DNA of 41,301 nt from a virus. The stretch is from IMG/VR virus record IMGVR_UViG_3300045977_000271, positions 1 to 41,301 of that record; one strand, given 5' to 3'. How positions within the stretch are numbered: position 1 is the stretch's first letter; each line of letters begins with the position of its first letter. Of the stretch, positions 30,750 to 39,672 are shown one piece after another. Both the position numbers and the translations under genes were made by a program. Below the pieces are notes generated by a model, which was not told where the DNA came from, did not search any database, and saw only the letters and a list, made by a program, of their open reading frames with translations.

Positions 30750-31504
30750 GCAAGAACGCGGTACTCCCCATTGAACGCGATACGGCCCTCGTGCCGGTCG
30801 AGCAGGCCTCCAGTCTGGCGCTGGTCATTGAACGGCTGGCGAGCAATCCCGCCGTGGACGTGGCGAAGCTTGAGAAGATCATCGAGCTGCAAGAGCGCGT
30901 CCTGGGCCATCAGGCTAAGGCGGAATACTTCGCGGCCTTCGCGCAGATGCAGGGCGAGCTGCCTGAGATCTCTGAGCGCGGCGAGATCTCAGTCAACGGC
31001 CAAGTGCGGGGCCGGTACGCGCGCTTCGAAGACATCCAGACGGCCATCCGGCCGGTGCTCCAGAAGCACGGCTTCGCGCTCAGCTTCCGGATGGAGTTTC
31101 CGAACCCGACGACCGTGAAAGTCATCGGCGTGCTGGCCCATCGCGCCGGCCACGCGGAAACCACCGAGTTCATGTCTCTCGCGGACACGTCCGGCAGCAA
31201 GAACGCGATCCAAGCGCTCGGGTCGTCGCAGTCGTACGGCCAGCGGTACGTCACGAACGCGCTGCTCAACATCGTGAGCCGCGGCCAGGACGACGACGGG
31301 CGCACCGCTGAGCCGGCCAAGGTGACGGCGCCGGAGGGGTTCGACGACTGGTGGGAGGATCTGCAGACCGTCGCCGAGCAGGGGTCCTTGTCCCTGAAAG
31401 CGGCGTGGGAGAAGTCCTCCTCAGCGTTCCGCAGCCATCTCACGAAGCACCACCGGGACGCCTGGGAAGCCATCAAGCGCGCGGCGGCGAAGGTGTCGGC
31501 ATGA
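30746..31504 (+). CDS. erf: ERF-family single-strand annealing protein
   Basis: 252 aa from ATG 30746. Pattern ARFEDIQTAIRPVLQKHGFA, then FRMEFPNPTTVKVIGVLAHRAGHAE in pieces, then ALGSSQSYGQRYVTNALLNI is the ERF core. It anneals complementary single strands, for phage recombination and genome circularisation. The C-terminal 60 residues are a helical extension. Directly coupled to a YqaJ-type exonuclease, forming a typical phage recombination pair. Confidence 0.9.
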   Translation: MSKNAVLPIERDTALVPVEQASSLALVIERLASNPAVDVAKLEKIIELQERVLGHQAKAEYFAAFAQMQGELPEISERGEISVNGQVRGRYARFEDIQTAIRPVLQKHGFALSFRMEFPNPTTVKVIGVLAHRAGHAETTEFMSLADTSGSKNAIQALGSSQSYGQRYVTNALLNIVSRGQDDDGRTAEPAKVTAPEGFDDWWEDLQTVAEQGSLSLKAAWEKSSSAFRSHLTKHHRDAWEAIKRAAAKVSA

Positions 31505-32163
31505 AGGTGCTGGACGTCGCCCAGCGCTCGCCTGAGTGGATCGCGGCCCGCCTGGGCAAGCTCACGAGCACGTGCGCGGCTGACATGCTGGCCACCACGA
31601 AGAGCGGCGGCGAAGCGGCGGCCCGCCGAAACCTGCGCGTGAAGCTCGTGCTGGAACGCCTGACGGGGCGCAGTGTGGAGCGCGGCTACGTGTCGCAGGC
31701 CATGCAGGACGGCATCGATAACGAGCCGCTCGCCGCGGCGGCGTTCGAAGCGCTCTCCGGCGAGATCCTGCACGTCACCGGGTTCATCGAGCACGATTCC
31801 CTATTGGCCGGGTGCTCCCTGGACGGCCATACCGGGACCTTCGATCAACTCGTGGAGATCAAGTGCCCGACGCCGGCCGTGCATCTGGAGTATCTGCGCT
31901 CCGGCAAAGTCCCGTACGACTACCTCCAGCAAGTCCGCCATGCCCTCTGGATCACGGGCGCGCTCCGGTGCGAGTGGCTGTCGTTCTGTCCGGCGTTCCC
32001 GGAACCGCTGCAGGCGAAGTTGATCGCCGTCGAGCGCGGAGAAGTCGACATCCCGGCCTACGAGCGCGCGGCCGTGGCATTCCTCGCGGAAGTCGATCGC
32101 GAGTACGAGGCGGTGGCCACGATGGGCAACTTGCGCGGGCAGCTCGAAAAGGCGCTGGCGTAA
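31501..32163 (+). CDS. YqaJ/lambda-exonuclease-type recombination nuclease
   Basis: 220 aa from ATG 31501. PD-(D/E)XK core: RSPEWIAARLGKLTST near the N-terminus, E75 (GIDNEPLA), D108 (AGCSLDGH), then E119-I-K121 (LVEIKCP). This is the YqaJ viral recombinase family. It would resect DNA ends to feed the Erf annealing protein. ATGA overlap with erf. Confidence 0.9.
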   Translation: MKVLDVAQRSPEWIAARLGKLTSTCAADMLATTKSGGEAAARRNLRVKLVLERLTGRSVERGYVSQAMQDGIDNEPLAAAAFEALSGEILHVTGFIEHDSLLAGCSLDGHTGTFDQLVEIKCPTPAVHLEYLRSGKVPYDYLQQVRHALWITGALRCEWLSFCPAFPEPLQAKLIAVERGEVDIPAYERAAVAFLAEVDREYEAVATMGNLRGQLEKALA

Positions 32164-32601
32164 ATGGCGACGGTCTGGACGGGATTCGTGGACGACGCTG
32201 GGCACTTCGCGCTCGATCAGCGCAAGGCGTTCATCGAGTGGGTGAAGAAGTTCAAGGGCTATGAAGTGGTTCTGGAAGTCCGGCGCCGGCCGCGAATGCA
32301 AGGGAGTCAGCAGCTCAGGTACTACCGCGGCGTCGTCGTGCCCGACATCGCGAAGGCGACCGGGGTCACTGATCCGGACGACTACGAGAGCGTGCATGAA
32401 GGACTAGCCTGGAAGTTCCTGCGGCTCCCGGACGGGCCGATGGGCGAGCCGCGCCGGAGAAGCACCAGCAAGGGGCGCATGTCGATGGAGGACCTCAGTC
32501 ATTACATCGACCAGGTGATCACGTGGGCGGAGACGTCGATTCCTGACTGTCGTGTTCGGCGCCCGCATGAAATTGATCTGGAAGAGGTCGTGACGCCATG
32601 A
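32164..32601 (+). CDS. NinB-like recombination accessory protein
   Basis: 145 aa, starting right after the exonuclease stop. Pattern QLRYYRGVVVPDIAKATGV, YESVHEGLAWKFLRLPDG, MEDLSHYIDQVITWAE and IPDCRVRRPHEID recurs in phage NinB-like proteins, a family thought to assist recombination. Exact family uncertain. Confidence 0.55.
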   Translation: MATVWTGFVDDAGHFALDQRKAFIEWVKKFKGYEVVLEVRRRPRMQGSQQLRYYRGVVVPDIAKATGVTDPDDYESVHEGLAWKFLRLPDGPMGEPRRRSTSKGRMSMEDLSHYIDQVITWAETSIPDCRVRRPHEIDLEEVVTP

Positions 32602-32813
32602 CGCTGCCAGAGGAGTACCGCCGTTGTCGAGCCTGCGGCGCCCTGTGCGATGGCGACGTGTGCGACATGGCCTGTGAGCTGCAGCTCGTCGCGGAGCGTG
32701 AAGCGAACGAACCGCGCGAGCACGACTGCCCACAGCCAGGGCACGCCTGCTCGTCCTGGTGCGGCTACTGCGGTCGCTGCTGCGACTGTCAACGTGAGAC
32801 CGCCGATGTCTGA
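32598..32813 (+). CDS. Cys-rich small zinc protein
   Basis: 71 aa with eleven Cys, including CRACGALC near residue 10 and WCGYCGRCCDCQ near the end. Likely binds two zinc ions. Overlaps neighbours at both ends. Function unknown. Confidence 0.5.
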   Translation: MTLPEEYRRCRACGALCDGDVCDMACELQLVAEREANEPREHDCPQPGHACSSWCGYCGRCCDCQRETADV

Positions 32814-33168
32814 AGCGATCCGCGACATCCGCTTGCACAAGCGCCCGCGCGTCGTCGACAAGGCGGCGCAGCGGAAGGCGGCGGAGGCCGTGTGGCGCGA
32901 GGTCTGTCGGCTGGTGGAGATCCGCGATCGGTTGTTCTGTCGCGCCTGCCGGCGCCGCGTGGTGAAGACGCTGTCGCTGGTGCCGGAACGCCTGGAGCAC
33001 CATCACGTGATCCCGCGATCGTGCGGAGGATTGGACACTGAGAGCAACGTGGCGATTGTGTGCCAGGGCTGCCATTCCGATCGGCACATCACGCGCACGC
33101 TGTCGATGCTGGGCCGGGCGGATCAAGTCCTGCGCTTCGAGCGGGACGGAAAGGTGTGGCACGGATGA
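32806..33168 (+). CDS. HNH endonuclease
   Basis: 120 aa from ATG 32806, overlapping the previous gene by 8 nt. Zinc pairs C45/C48 (CRAC) and C86/C89 (CQGC) flank LEHHHVIPRSCGG, with N81 and H90/H94 completing the HNH pattern. The frame is open far upstream, but those residues read across the previous gene. May serve in DNA processing or as a homing-type nuclease. Confidence 0.82.
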   Translation: MSEAIRDIRLHKRPRVVDKAAQRKAAEAVWREVCRLVEIRDRLFCRACRRRVVKTLSLVPERLEHHHVIPRSCGGLDTESNVAIVCQGCHSDRHITRTLSMLGRADQVLRFERDGKVWHG

Positions 33169-33404
33169 TCAGCTTCCTGCGCCGGCTGTACCTCGCCTTC
33201 CTGAACCGCCACGACGCTGGTCTCGACAAGGTGCGCCACCGGTTCGGCCACAAGTCGGTGAGCGACACCTACGACCACCAGAAGGCCCGGCAGGGCTATC
33301 TAAAGGCCCAGCGGCAATCGGCGACGGGGCGGAAGTATCGCAAGGCCACCACGGCCAAGGTAACGACCACGGCCAAGGTCATGCCGATCCGGAGGGCGAA
33401 GTGA
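33165..33404 (+). CDS. Small basic protein, unknown
   Basis: 79 aa from ATG 33165 (ATGATC overlap with TGA). Very basic (RRLYLAFLNRHDAGLDKVRH, then Lys/Thr-rich ATTAKVTTTAKV tail). Possibly nucleic-acid binding. No domain recognised. Confidence 0.45.
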   Translation: MISFLRRLYLAFLNRHDAGLDKVRHRFGHKSVSDTYDHQKARQGYLKAQRQSATGRKYRKATTAKVTTTAKVMPIRRAK

Positions 33405-33808
33405 AGCAGGCCGCCTTCGCCGAGTTCTACGGCGCGCCGGTGGTGGTCGCGCGCGGGCCGGCTCGACGCCAGGCAGACACCAGCGTCATCGTCTGGCGCG
33501 ATTGCATTTTGCCGACGCTGACCCGCCGCGAAATCGTCGTGTTCCGCGCGCTGCACGCGTACCTCGAGCACACCAAGCACGCGGACGCGACCGGCGGCGA
33601 GCTCACCGAGTGGATGGTCCAGCGCGAGCTCGCACGCGATGTGAACGGCTGCCGGCCACGGCTCACGGGGTTGGCCGACAAGGGCTGGATCGCAAAGCGT
33701 GAGACCACGCGCCACTGTCGAAACTATCTGACCGAGGCGCATCCGTACGTGCCGGTCGTGCCGCTCGGGGCGTTGCACGACCTCAATCCGAACGACGGCG
33801 GGCAGTAA
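33401..33808 (+). CDS. Winged-helix-like protein, unknown role
   Basis: 135 aa from GTG 33401 (GTGA overlap). Central part LTRREIVVFRALHAYLEHTK..TEWMVQRELARDVNGCRPRL and TGLADKGWIAKRE predicts a winged helix with Asn/Cys-Arg-Pro recognition helix. Might be a regulator or replication accessory protein. Confidence 0.55.
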   Translation: MKQAAFAEFYGAPVVVARGPARRQADTSVIVWRDCILPTLTRREIVVFRALHAYLEHTKHADATGGELTEWMVQRELARDVNGCRPRLTGLADKGWIAKRETTRHCRNYLTEAHPYVPVVPLGALHDLNPNDGGQ

Positions 33809-33834
33809 CTAGAAGTCGGGAAAGGACGGCGGGT

Positions 33835-34410
33835 ATGTCAGATCAGACTCTCCCTCCCGGGAGTCCGAAGAACAAGAGTTTGGAAATCTTCAATCAGGAC
33901 GTAGTGCAAGAGCACCTGCGGCTCGCTTGTGATTGGTTGGCTGAAAAGACGAAACGAGAGTTTCAACAGTCAGTCGTACAACGTCTGGAGAGTCCCGCAG
34001 GAGCGGCGCTGCAACGGCACCTTGAGAGCGTCGGCGAAGCGATTTTTGAAATCTGGTTCACTGGATTAGTCGCTTACGACCGTACCAAGTTCTCCCCCTT
34101 CTTGTTGATCAGGCAGTTTGATGTAGAGGTCGCCTCCAAGCGATACCGGCTGGATTTTACGATTGCGATCGCCGGCACAACGCCTCTCGAATACCTGCCC
34201 GTCGCTATCGAACTCGATGGCCACGCGTTTCATGAAAAGACCCCAGAGCAGGTTACGGCCCGGAACGAACGCGACCGCCACCTGCAAGCGGCCGGCTATG
34301 AGGTCATTCACTTTTCCTATTCGGAACTGACGGGGAAGCCTGTGCATTGCGTGGTCGACGCGATGCGCGTGGCCTGGCTGGCCTATGAGAAGACAAGGAA
34401 GGCCGAGTAA
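33835..34410 (+). CDS. PD-(D/E)XK nuclease of DUF559/Vsr-like type (moron)
   Basis: 191 aa. Core: D107 in YRLDFTIAI, E126-x-D128-x-H130 in AIELDGHAFHEKT, then EQVTARNERDRHLQAAGYEV and IHFSYSEL. This is the endonuclease layout of DUF559/Vsr-like proteins. It breaks the overlap chain with a 26-nt gap before it, and its base composition is lower in GC than neighbours, so it looks like an acquired accessory gene, perhaps for defence or repair. Confidence 0.72.
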   Translation: MSDQTLPPGSPKNKSLEIFNQDVVQEHLRLACDWLAEKTKREFQQSVVQRLESPAGAALQRHLESVGEAIFEIWFTGLVAYDRTKFSPFLLIRQFDVEVASKRYRLDFTIAIAGTTPLEYLPVAIELDGHAFHEKTPEQVTARNERDRHLQAAGYEVIHFSYSELTGKPVHCVVDAMRVAWLAYEKTRKAE

Positions 34411-35261
34411 TGCGTCTCGCCGGAAGCCGAGACGCGGAAAAACCGCCAGCGTTTCAGTTCTACGCGAAGGCGTGGCTGAGCTCCACCCGCGCCATGCCGC
34501 ATCACGCGCGAGGCGTGTATATCGACTTTCTCGCGTGGTCCTGGGATAACGGGCCGCTGCCGTCTGACGAGAAGGCGCTGGCGGTTCTCGCAGGTATGAC
34601 GCTGCCGGCATTCCGACGCGTGTGGCAGCACGTCGGCCGCAAGTGGGAGTCTACCGACGTCGGCCTCGTCAATCTCCGGCTCGAGCAACAACGCAAGGAC
34701 CTGACGGCCTACCTGGACGAGCAATCCAAGAAAGGGCAGAAGGGGGCCGCTGCGCGATGGCAACGGCATCCTCATGGACACAACTCAGGCAATGGCCCGG
34801 GCATGCATCAGCTATTGCCTGATTCGTCTCCGGAATATGACTCTTCATCTGCATCTTCACCTTCAACAAGTGCAAAAGAACACCAAGACCGTGTGGCCCC
34901 GTCGGCGCTCATGGACGCGTGGAACGACGGAACGAAACCGCCAATTCCGCGGTGCCGCGGACTCACGCCCAAGCGAGAGCGCCTGGCGGCCAGCCGCCTT
35001 CATGACCACCCGATCGACGAATGGCGCCAGATCATCGGCCGGATTCAGGCCTCGGCCTTCTGCCGCGGGGAAAACGATCGCGGCTGGGTGGCGACGTTCG
35101 ACTGGCTGCTGCAGGCGGACGTCGGCCTGAAAGTGCTCGAAGGCAAATACGACAATCGCCCAGTTAAAGCCAAGGGCCCCGATGCGCACCGCCGATCGGG
35201 CACGCCTGACGCCGCCGCCACCCGCAAACTGCTCGACGAAGTCCACGGGGGCCGCTCATGA
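34410..35261 (+). CDS. Replication protein with YdaU/DUF1376 domain
   Basis: 283 aa, TAATG overlap with the nuclease. N-terminal DUF1376-type domain: FQFYAKAWLSSTRAMPHHAR then GVYIDFLAWSWDNGPLPSDE and an AGMTLPAFRRVWQ helix, a winged-helix module of phage replication proteins. Low-complexity linker (SSPEYDSSSASSPSTSAKE), then a C-terminal domain (KRERLAASRLHDHPIDEWRQ, FDWLLQADV) typical of helicase-loader partners. Coupled to DnaB. Confidence 0.75.
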   Translation: MRLAGSRDAEKPPAFQFYAKAWLSSTRAMPHHARGVYIDFLAWSWDNGPLPSDEKALAVLAGMTLPAFRRVWQHVGRKWESTDVGLVNLRLEQQRKDLTAYLDEQSKKGQKGAAARWQRHPHGHNSGNGPGMHQLLPDSSPEYDSSSASSPSTSAKEHQDRVAPSALMDAWNDGTKPPIPRCRGLTPKRERLAASRLHDHPIDEWRQIIGRIQASAFCRGENDRGWVATFDWLLQADVGLKVLEGKYDNRPVKAKGPDAHRRSGTPDAAATRKLLDEVHGGRS

Positions 35262-36580
35262 GCACGGCGATCCTGCACGACGAGTCGGCGGAACGCGCGC
35301 TCCTCGGCGCCGTGATCGTCCGGAACGGCGCCATGGACGATCTGGCCGACCTGCTCGAGCCGGCGCACTTTGGTCGCGAGCATCACCGGTTGACGTTCGC
35401 GGCCATGCGGGATCTGCACGTCGCGGGGACGGCGATCGATCCGATCACCCTGGCGGCGGAGCTCGAGCGCGCCGGCGATCTCGACACGGTGGGCCGGCCG
35501 TTTCTGCACCAGCTCGGGGAAGGCGTGGCCCGCTCTGCGAACGTCGCGGCCTACGCCAAAGTGGTCCGCGACTGTGCCTTGCGACGCGATCTGGCGGCCG
35601 CGGCCAGGCGGATGCTGGCCGATGCGGGCGGCACCGAGATCTCGGCGGCGCAACTGCTCGAGGATGCCGAGCAGGCGATCTACCGACTGAGCGCGACGGC
35701 GGTAAAGACGGACTGGGTGAGCGGGGCCGATCTGTCGCAGGAACTCTTTCCAGTCATCGAGACGCTGACGAACGAGCGGAAGGCGCTCACAGGGGTGGCG
35801 ACGGGGTTCCGCGATCTCGACTGGATGACGCGCGGATTGCAGGCCGGCGACCTCGTGCTGCTCGGCGCGCGGCCGAGCTCGGGGAAGACCGCGCTGGCGC
35901 TGCAGCTGGCGATGACGGCGGCGAAGACGGTGCCGGTGGCGTTCTTCTCGGTCGAAATGTCGCGGGCGCCGCTGGGCCTTCGGATCGTCAGCGCCGCGGC
36001 CCAGGTGGATTGCTGGCGCCTGCTCTCGGGCGGGTTGAATGAGTTCGATCTGCTGCGCGTGGGGGAAGGCCTCGCGCAGCTCGGGGAGGCGGCGATCTAC
36101 ATCGACGAGTCGCCGACGCTCTCGCCGATCCAGGCGCGTTCGAAGCTACGGAGGTTGAAGGCGAAGGCGGGGACGATCGGGCTAGTCGTGATCGACTACC
36201 TGCAACTGATGGCGGCGTTGCCGGAGCACCGCACAGAGAACCGGACGACGCAGGTCGCCGGGATCTCGCGGGCGCTGAAGATCCTGGCGCGGGAGTTCGG
36301 CGTGCCGTTCCTTGTGCTCTCGCAGCTCTCGCGGGGCCTCGAACGCAGCACCGACAAGCGGCCGCAACTCTCCGACTTGCGCGAATCCGGTGCGCTCGAG
36401 CAGGACGCCGATGTGGTGCTGCTGCTGCACCGGCCGGAGATGTACGACAAGGACAACGACAGCCTGAAAGGGAAGGCGGAACTCATCGTGGCGAAACAGC
36501 GCAATGGGCCCATCGGGCATCTGGAACTGTTCTGGTCTGGTCCCCAAATGCGGTTCGAAACGGAACGGAGGGCCTCGTGA
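35258..36580 (+). CDS. dnaB: Replicative DNA helicase (DnaB family)
   Basis: 440 aa from ATG 35258. N-terminal DnaB domain about 6-105, then RecA-like ATPase: Walker A GARPSSGKT (203-211), Walker B VVIDYLQLM with Asp313, then LKILAREFGVPFLVLSQLSR and LRESGALEQDADVVLLLHR, all typical of DnaB. It unwinds phage DNA at forks, presumably loaded by the upstream protein. Confidence 0.95.
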   Translation: MSTAILHDESAERALLGAVIVRNGAMDDLADLLEPAHFGREHHRLTFAAMRDLHVAGTAIDPITLAAELERAGDLDTVGRPFLHQLGEGVARSANVAAYAKVVRDCALRRDLAAAARRMLADAGGTEISAAQLLEDAEQAIYRLSATAVKTDWVSGADLSQELFPVIETLTNERKALTGVATGFRDLDWMTRGLQAGDLVLLGARPSSGKTALALQLAMTAAKTVPVAFFSVEMSRAPLGLRIVSAAAQVDCWRLLSGGLNEFDLLRVGEGLAQLGEAAIYIDESPTLSPIQARSKLRRLKAKAGTIGLVVIDYLQLMAALPEHRTENRTTQVAGISRALKILAREFGVPFLVLSQLSRGLERSTDKRPQLSDLRESGALEQDADVVLLLHRPEMYDKDNDSLKGKAELIVAKQRNGPIGHLELFWSGPQMRFETERRAS

Positions 36581-36765
36581 TCCAGCCGGTGGAGCCGACG
36601 ATCTCGGACGTGATTGAGCGCGATCGGGCGGAAGACGAGGCGCTCGTGTCGATCACGGCGGCGCTCTGTGCGTGTCAGCGGGCAGGGTTTCCACCAGCCG
36701 TGCTTGATCGTCTGCTCGAAGCCAAGGCGGCGGCGCTCAAGGTGACGCAGGAGCGCGAAGTGTGA
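36577..36765 (+). CDS. Small helical protein, unknown
   Basis: 62 aa from GTG 36577 (GTGA overlap with dnaB). Acidic N-terminus, predicted helices. No domain recognised. Confidence 0.5.
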   Translation: MIQPVEPTISDVIERDRAEDEALVSITAALCACQRAGFPPAVLDRLLEAKAAALKVTQEREV

Positions 36766-37052
36766 CCCGCCGCGACGACGACACAAACCTGCTGACCACG
36801 GTGTCGCCCGAGGAGCGCGACGTCTGCGACGAGCTCAAGCGCCTAGCGCTCCTCGACACCGACGCGAACCTGCTCAGGCTCGCGCTCTGGCACCTGGCGC
36901 GCTGGTACGAGCTGGCACTGCCGGACGAGATCTTCGCGTTGCGCGTGCGCGGCCGATCCTGTCCACCCGTGCCCGCGTCTCGGCTGCTGCACTTCAGCGA
37001 CCGGGAAGCGGATCGCGCGCCGGCGTTGCCGTTTGAGGAAGCTGCGAAATGA
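36762..37052 (+). CDS. Small protein, unknown
   Basis: 96 aa from GTG 36762. Helical middle (ANLLRLALWHLARWYELALP). No domain recognised. Overlaps both neighbours by 4 nt. Confidence 0.5.
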   Translation: MTRRDDDTNLLTTVSPEERDVCDELKRLALLDTDANLLRLALWHLARWYELALPDEIFALRVRGRSCPPVPASRLLHFSDREADRAPALPFEEAAK

Positions 37053-38032
37053 GCGCCGTGACGACGATCGAATGGACAGATCGGACCTGGAATCCAACCC
37101 GCGGCTGCTCGGTGATCTCGCCGGGCTGTGTCAACTGCTACGCCATGAAGCAAGCACACCGGTTCAGTGGGCCCGGCGGCGCGTACGAGGGCCTCACGAA
37201 ACAGACGAAGGCCGGGCCGCAATGGACCGGCACGGTGCGACTGATCGACGACGCGCTTGGTGAGCCGGCGCGCTGGAAGAAACCCGCGCGCATCTTCGTG
37301 AACAGCATGAGCGATCTATTTCACGAGTCGCTGTCGGACGAAGCCATTGATTGCGTCTTCGCGGTGATGGCCTGGGCGCGGCACCACACGTATCAGATCC
37401 TCACGAAGCGGCCAGCTCGGATGCGCGACTACATCACTGGGCTTGCCGCGCTGTCGCCGTACGACCGCGCGTGCCGTCTCGCCAACGCGGGCGCGTGGAA
37501 GCCGTTCGCCAACACGGGCATCGGCGGGTTGGAGTGGCCGTTGCCGTGGATCTGGCTCGGCGTCTCGGCTGAAGACCAGCAACGCGCCGACGAGCGCATC
37601 CCGCTGTTGCTCCAGACGCCCGCGGCCGTCAGGTTCGTGAGCGCGGAGCCGCTGCTTGGGCCGATCGACCTGCGGCCCTACGTCGCCCCGACCGAGACGC
37701 TGCGGACCCTCACCGAGCGCGATCCGGCGTTCATCGACTGGGTCATCATCGGCGGCGAGAGCGGGCCAGGCGCGCGGCCATGCGACGTCGCGTGGGTGCG
37801 CGCTCTTGTGCGGCAATGCCGCGAGGCGGACGTCGCCTGCTTCGTAAAGCAGCTCGGCTCGCGTCCGTGCCTCGCCGGCCCCTGCTCCAGCCAGCCGGGT
37901 GAGGTCTGGACGGTAACAGGGCAAAGCGGCGGCACAGAGATCGTCCTGAAGAATCGGAAGGGCGGCGACCTCGCTGAGTGGCCGCCCGCGTTCCGCGTGC
38001 GCGCGTTCCCGCGATCGGCGGTGCCGGCGTGA
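37049..38032 (+). CDS. Gp37/Gp68-family protein (DUF5131)
   Basis: 327 aa. Start TTIEWTDRTWNPTRGC then SVISPGCVNCYAMK, with Cys20, Cys27 and Cys30; later KPARIFVNSMSDLFHE, HTYQILTKRPARM, WLGVSAEDQQ and WVIIGGESGPGARPCD. This is the phage Gp37/Gp68 family. The Cys triplet suggests an iron-sulfur or zinc site; biochemical role is not established. Common in phage accessory regions. Confidence 0.9.
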   Translation: MSAVTTIEWTDRTWNPTRGCSVISPGCVNCYAMKQAHRFSGPGGAYEGLTKQTKAGPQWTGTVRLIDDALGEPARWKKPARIFVNSMSDLFHESLSDEAIDCVFAVMAWARHHTYQILTKRPARMRDYITGLAALSPYDRACRLANAGAWKPFANTGIGGLEWPLPWIWLGVSAEDQQRADERIPLLLQTPAAVRFVSAEPLLGPIDLRPYVAPTETLRTLTERDPAFIDWVIIGGESGPGARPCDVAWVRALVRQCREADVACFVKQLGSRPCLAGPCSSQPGEVWTVTGQSGGTEIVLKNRKGGDLAEWPPAFRVRAFPRSAVPA

Positions 38033-38379
38033 AGCAAATGTCCTTCGCGCTCACCACGCCGCAGATCCTCGCGCAGACGAAGACCGTGACGCGCCGGATG
38101 GGCTGGGCCACCGCGAAGCCCGGCGACATCGTGCAGCCGATCGAGAAGGGCCAAGGGCTCAAGAAAGGGGAGACGGTCACGAAGATCGGGCCGCCGATCC
38201 GGTTCGTGCAGGTCAGCCGGGAGATCTTGGCGGACATTACGCCGCAGGACGTCTACCGCGAAGGATTCCCGCGGCTCACGACGCGCGAATTTATTCGGAT
38301 GTTCAAGCGGCACCACGGGTGCCGCAGGTCGGTGGTCGTCACGCGCATCGAGTTCGAGTACCTCGAGGTCACCGCATGA
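38029..38379 (+). CDS. ASCH/PUA-like domain protein
   Basis: 116 aa from GTG 38029 (GTGA overlap); ATG 38038 is an alternative. Pattern MSFALTTPQILAQTKTVTRR then WATAKPGDIVQPIEKGQGLK, DVYREGFPRLTTREF and VTRIEFEYL fits phage ASCH proteins, which are expected to bind RNA or modified nucleotides. Right after DUF5131, as often seen in phages. Confidence 0.72.
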   Translation: MKQMSFALTTPQILAQTKTVTRRMGWATAKPGDIVQPIEKGQGLKKGETVTKIGPPIRFVQVSREILADITPQDVYREGFPRLTTREFIRMFKRHHGCRRSVVVTRIEFEYLEVTA

Positions 38380-38843
38380 GGCGCGTCGCTTTCACGGTGC
38401 CGGGTGAGTTCGGTGGAAAAGGCTCGATGCGCGCCTACACGTACCGTCGCAAGAACGGCGGGATCGGGGCCAGGGCCACGGCCGACAATCCCAAGACGAA
38501 GATCTGGGAGGCCACGATCTCGAAGAGCGCCCGCGAGGCAATCGCCGACGATCCGCGCCTCTTCACCGGTCCGGTTCGTGTCCAGATCTGCGCCTATCTG
38601 GCGCGCCCGAAGTCGGTCTCGCCGCGCGTGCGGCCGCTGCCGACCGTCAAGCCCGACTGCGACAAGCTGGCGCGTTTGGTGCTCGACTCGCTCACCAAAG
38701 TGCTGCTCTCAGACGACGCGATCGTCTGCTCGCTGCTGGTCCGCAAGCTCTACGCGCACGCGCTGCCGTACGTCGAAATCGTCGTCGGCGACTATCTGCC
38801 ACACCACGAAGTCAACCATCCACCACAGGAGATCCGCGCATGA
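38376..38843 (+). CDS. rusA: RusA-family Holliday junction resolvase
   Basis: 155 aa from ATG 38376. Acidic motif VKPDCDKLARLVLDSL (D94, D96, D104) followed by LLSDDAIVCSLLVRKLYA, the RusA pattern with its Asp cluster and Lys. N-terminus FTVPGEFGGKGSMRAY is also typical. It would resolve recombination junctions made by Erf/YqaJ. Confidence 0.85.
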   Translation: MRRVAFTVPGEFGGKGSMRAYTYRRKNGGIGARATADNPKTKIWEATISKSAREAIADDPRLFTGPVRVQICAYLARPKSVSPRVRPLPTVKPDCDKLARLVLDSLTKVLLSDDAIVCSLLVRKLYAHALPYVEIVVGDYLPHHEVNHPPQEIRA

Positions 38844-39439
38844 ACGAGACCGAAACCGTTGTCACCGAGACCAACACCGTCGAGCTGCCGCCCGGCCGCC
38901 TAATCGACGAGAAGGAGTTCAGCCTGCTCGAAGAGCACCGGCGCCGACTGCGCGAAGCGACCGCCGACTACAACAAAAAGCACGACGAAGCCAAGGACGC
39001 GAAGAAGACCATGGACGCCGCGAGCGACGCGTTCATCACAGCCTTCGATCGGTTCGTCCGGTACACGAACGGCGAGCGCGATTTGCCGCTCTTCGAGCAG
39101 CCCACCCAGGGCGAGGTCAACGAAGCGGCCATGAAGCGGAGCCATGTCCATGACCTCTGCGTCCGCCTGAAGGACGTGGCGCGTGTGCAGCTCGATCCGC
39201 TCGTGGTGGGAGGCTGGACGGCGGACGAGATCCACGAGGCCGAGGGCTGGCTCGACGAAGTGGCCGAAACCCCCGAGGGCCAGGACTGGCCGGCGCCGCC
39301 GGCGTTTCTCCTGGGCGACGTGCCGAAGAACGCGGCCGAGGCCGAAGGCGTCAATGGCACCGCCAGCGAACTCGCGCCGACGGACGACGCGGTCACCACG
39401 AAGGGGCCGAAGAAGACGCGCAAGCGGAAGAAGTCATGA
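38840..39439 (+). CDS. Coiled-coil phage protein, unknown
   Basis: 199 aa. Helical, charged first half (EEHRRRLREATADYNKKHDE) and a basic Lys/Arg tail. No domain recognised; possibly a DNA-associated accessory protein. Confidence 0.5.
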   Translation: MNETETVVTETNTVELPPGRLIDEKEFSLLEEHRRRLREATADYNKKHDEAKDAKKTMDAASDAFITAFDRFVRYTNGERDLPLFEQPTQGEVNEAAMKRSHVHDLCVRLKDVARVQLDPLVVGGWTADEIHEAEGWLDEVAETPEGQDWPAPPAFLLGDVPKNAAEAEGVNGTASELAPTDDAVTTKGPKKTRKRKKS

Positions 39440-39654
39440 GCACGGGCCTTGTCATCTGCTCGGTCTGTCACAAGGAAGTCCACCAGGACGGGCCGCAGCA
39501 CACCTGGCGCCATTGCAGTCGGTTCCACGACTGGACGCCGATCTGCGAGGGCGGGCACCCGATCTACCCCGTGGTGCGGCAAGACATCGTCGGGTTGTTC
39601 TGTCAGGCGGACGGGTTCGCACCCCCGCCCGCCACATCGATTCCGATCGGCTGA
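39436..39654 (+). CDS. Small zinc-finger protein
   Basis: 72 aa from ATG 39436. CSVCHKEVHQDGPQHTWRHC gives a Cys2-His-type site, with further C in ICEGGHP. Function unknown. Confidence 0.5.
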   Translation: MSTGLVICSVCHKEVHQDGPQHTWRHCSRFHDWTPICEGGHPIYPVVRQDIVGLFCQADGFAPPPATSIPIG

Positions 39655-39672
39655 ACGGAGGCCACGCAATGA

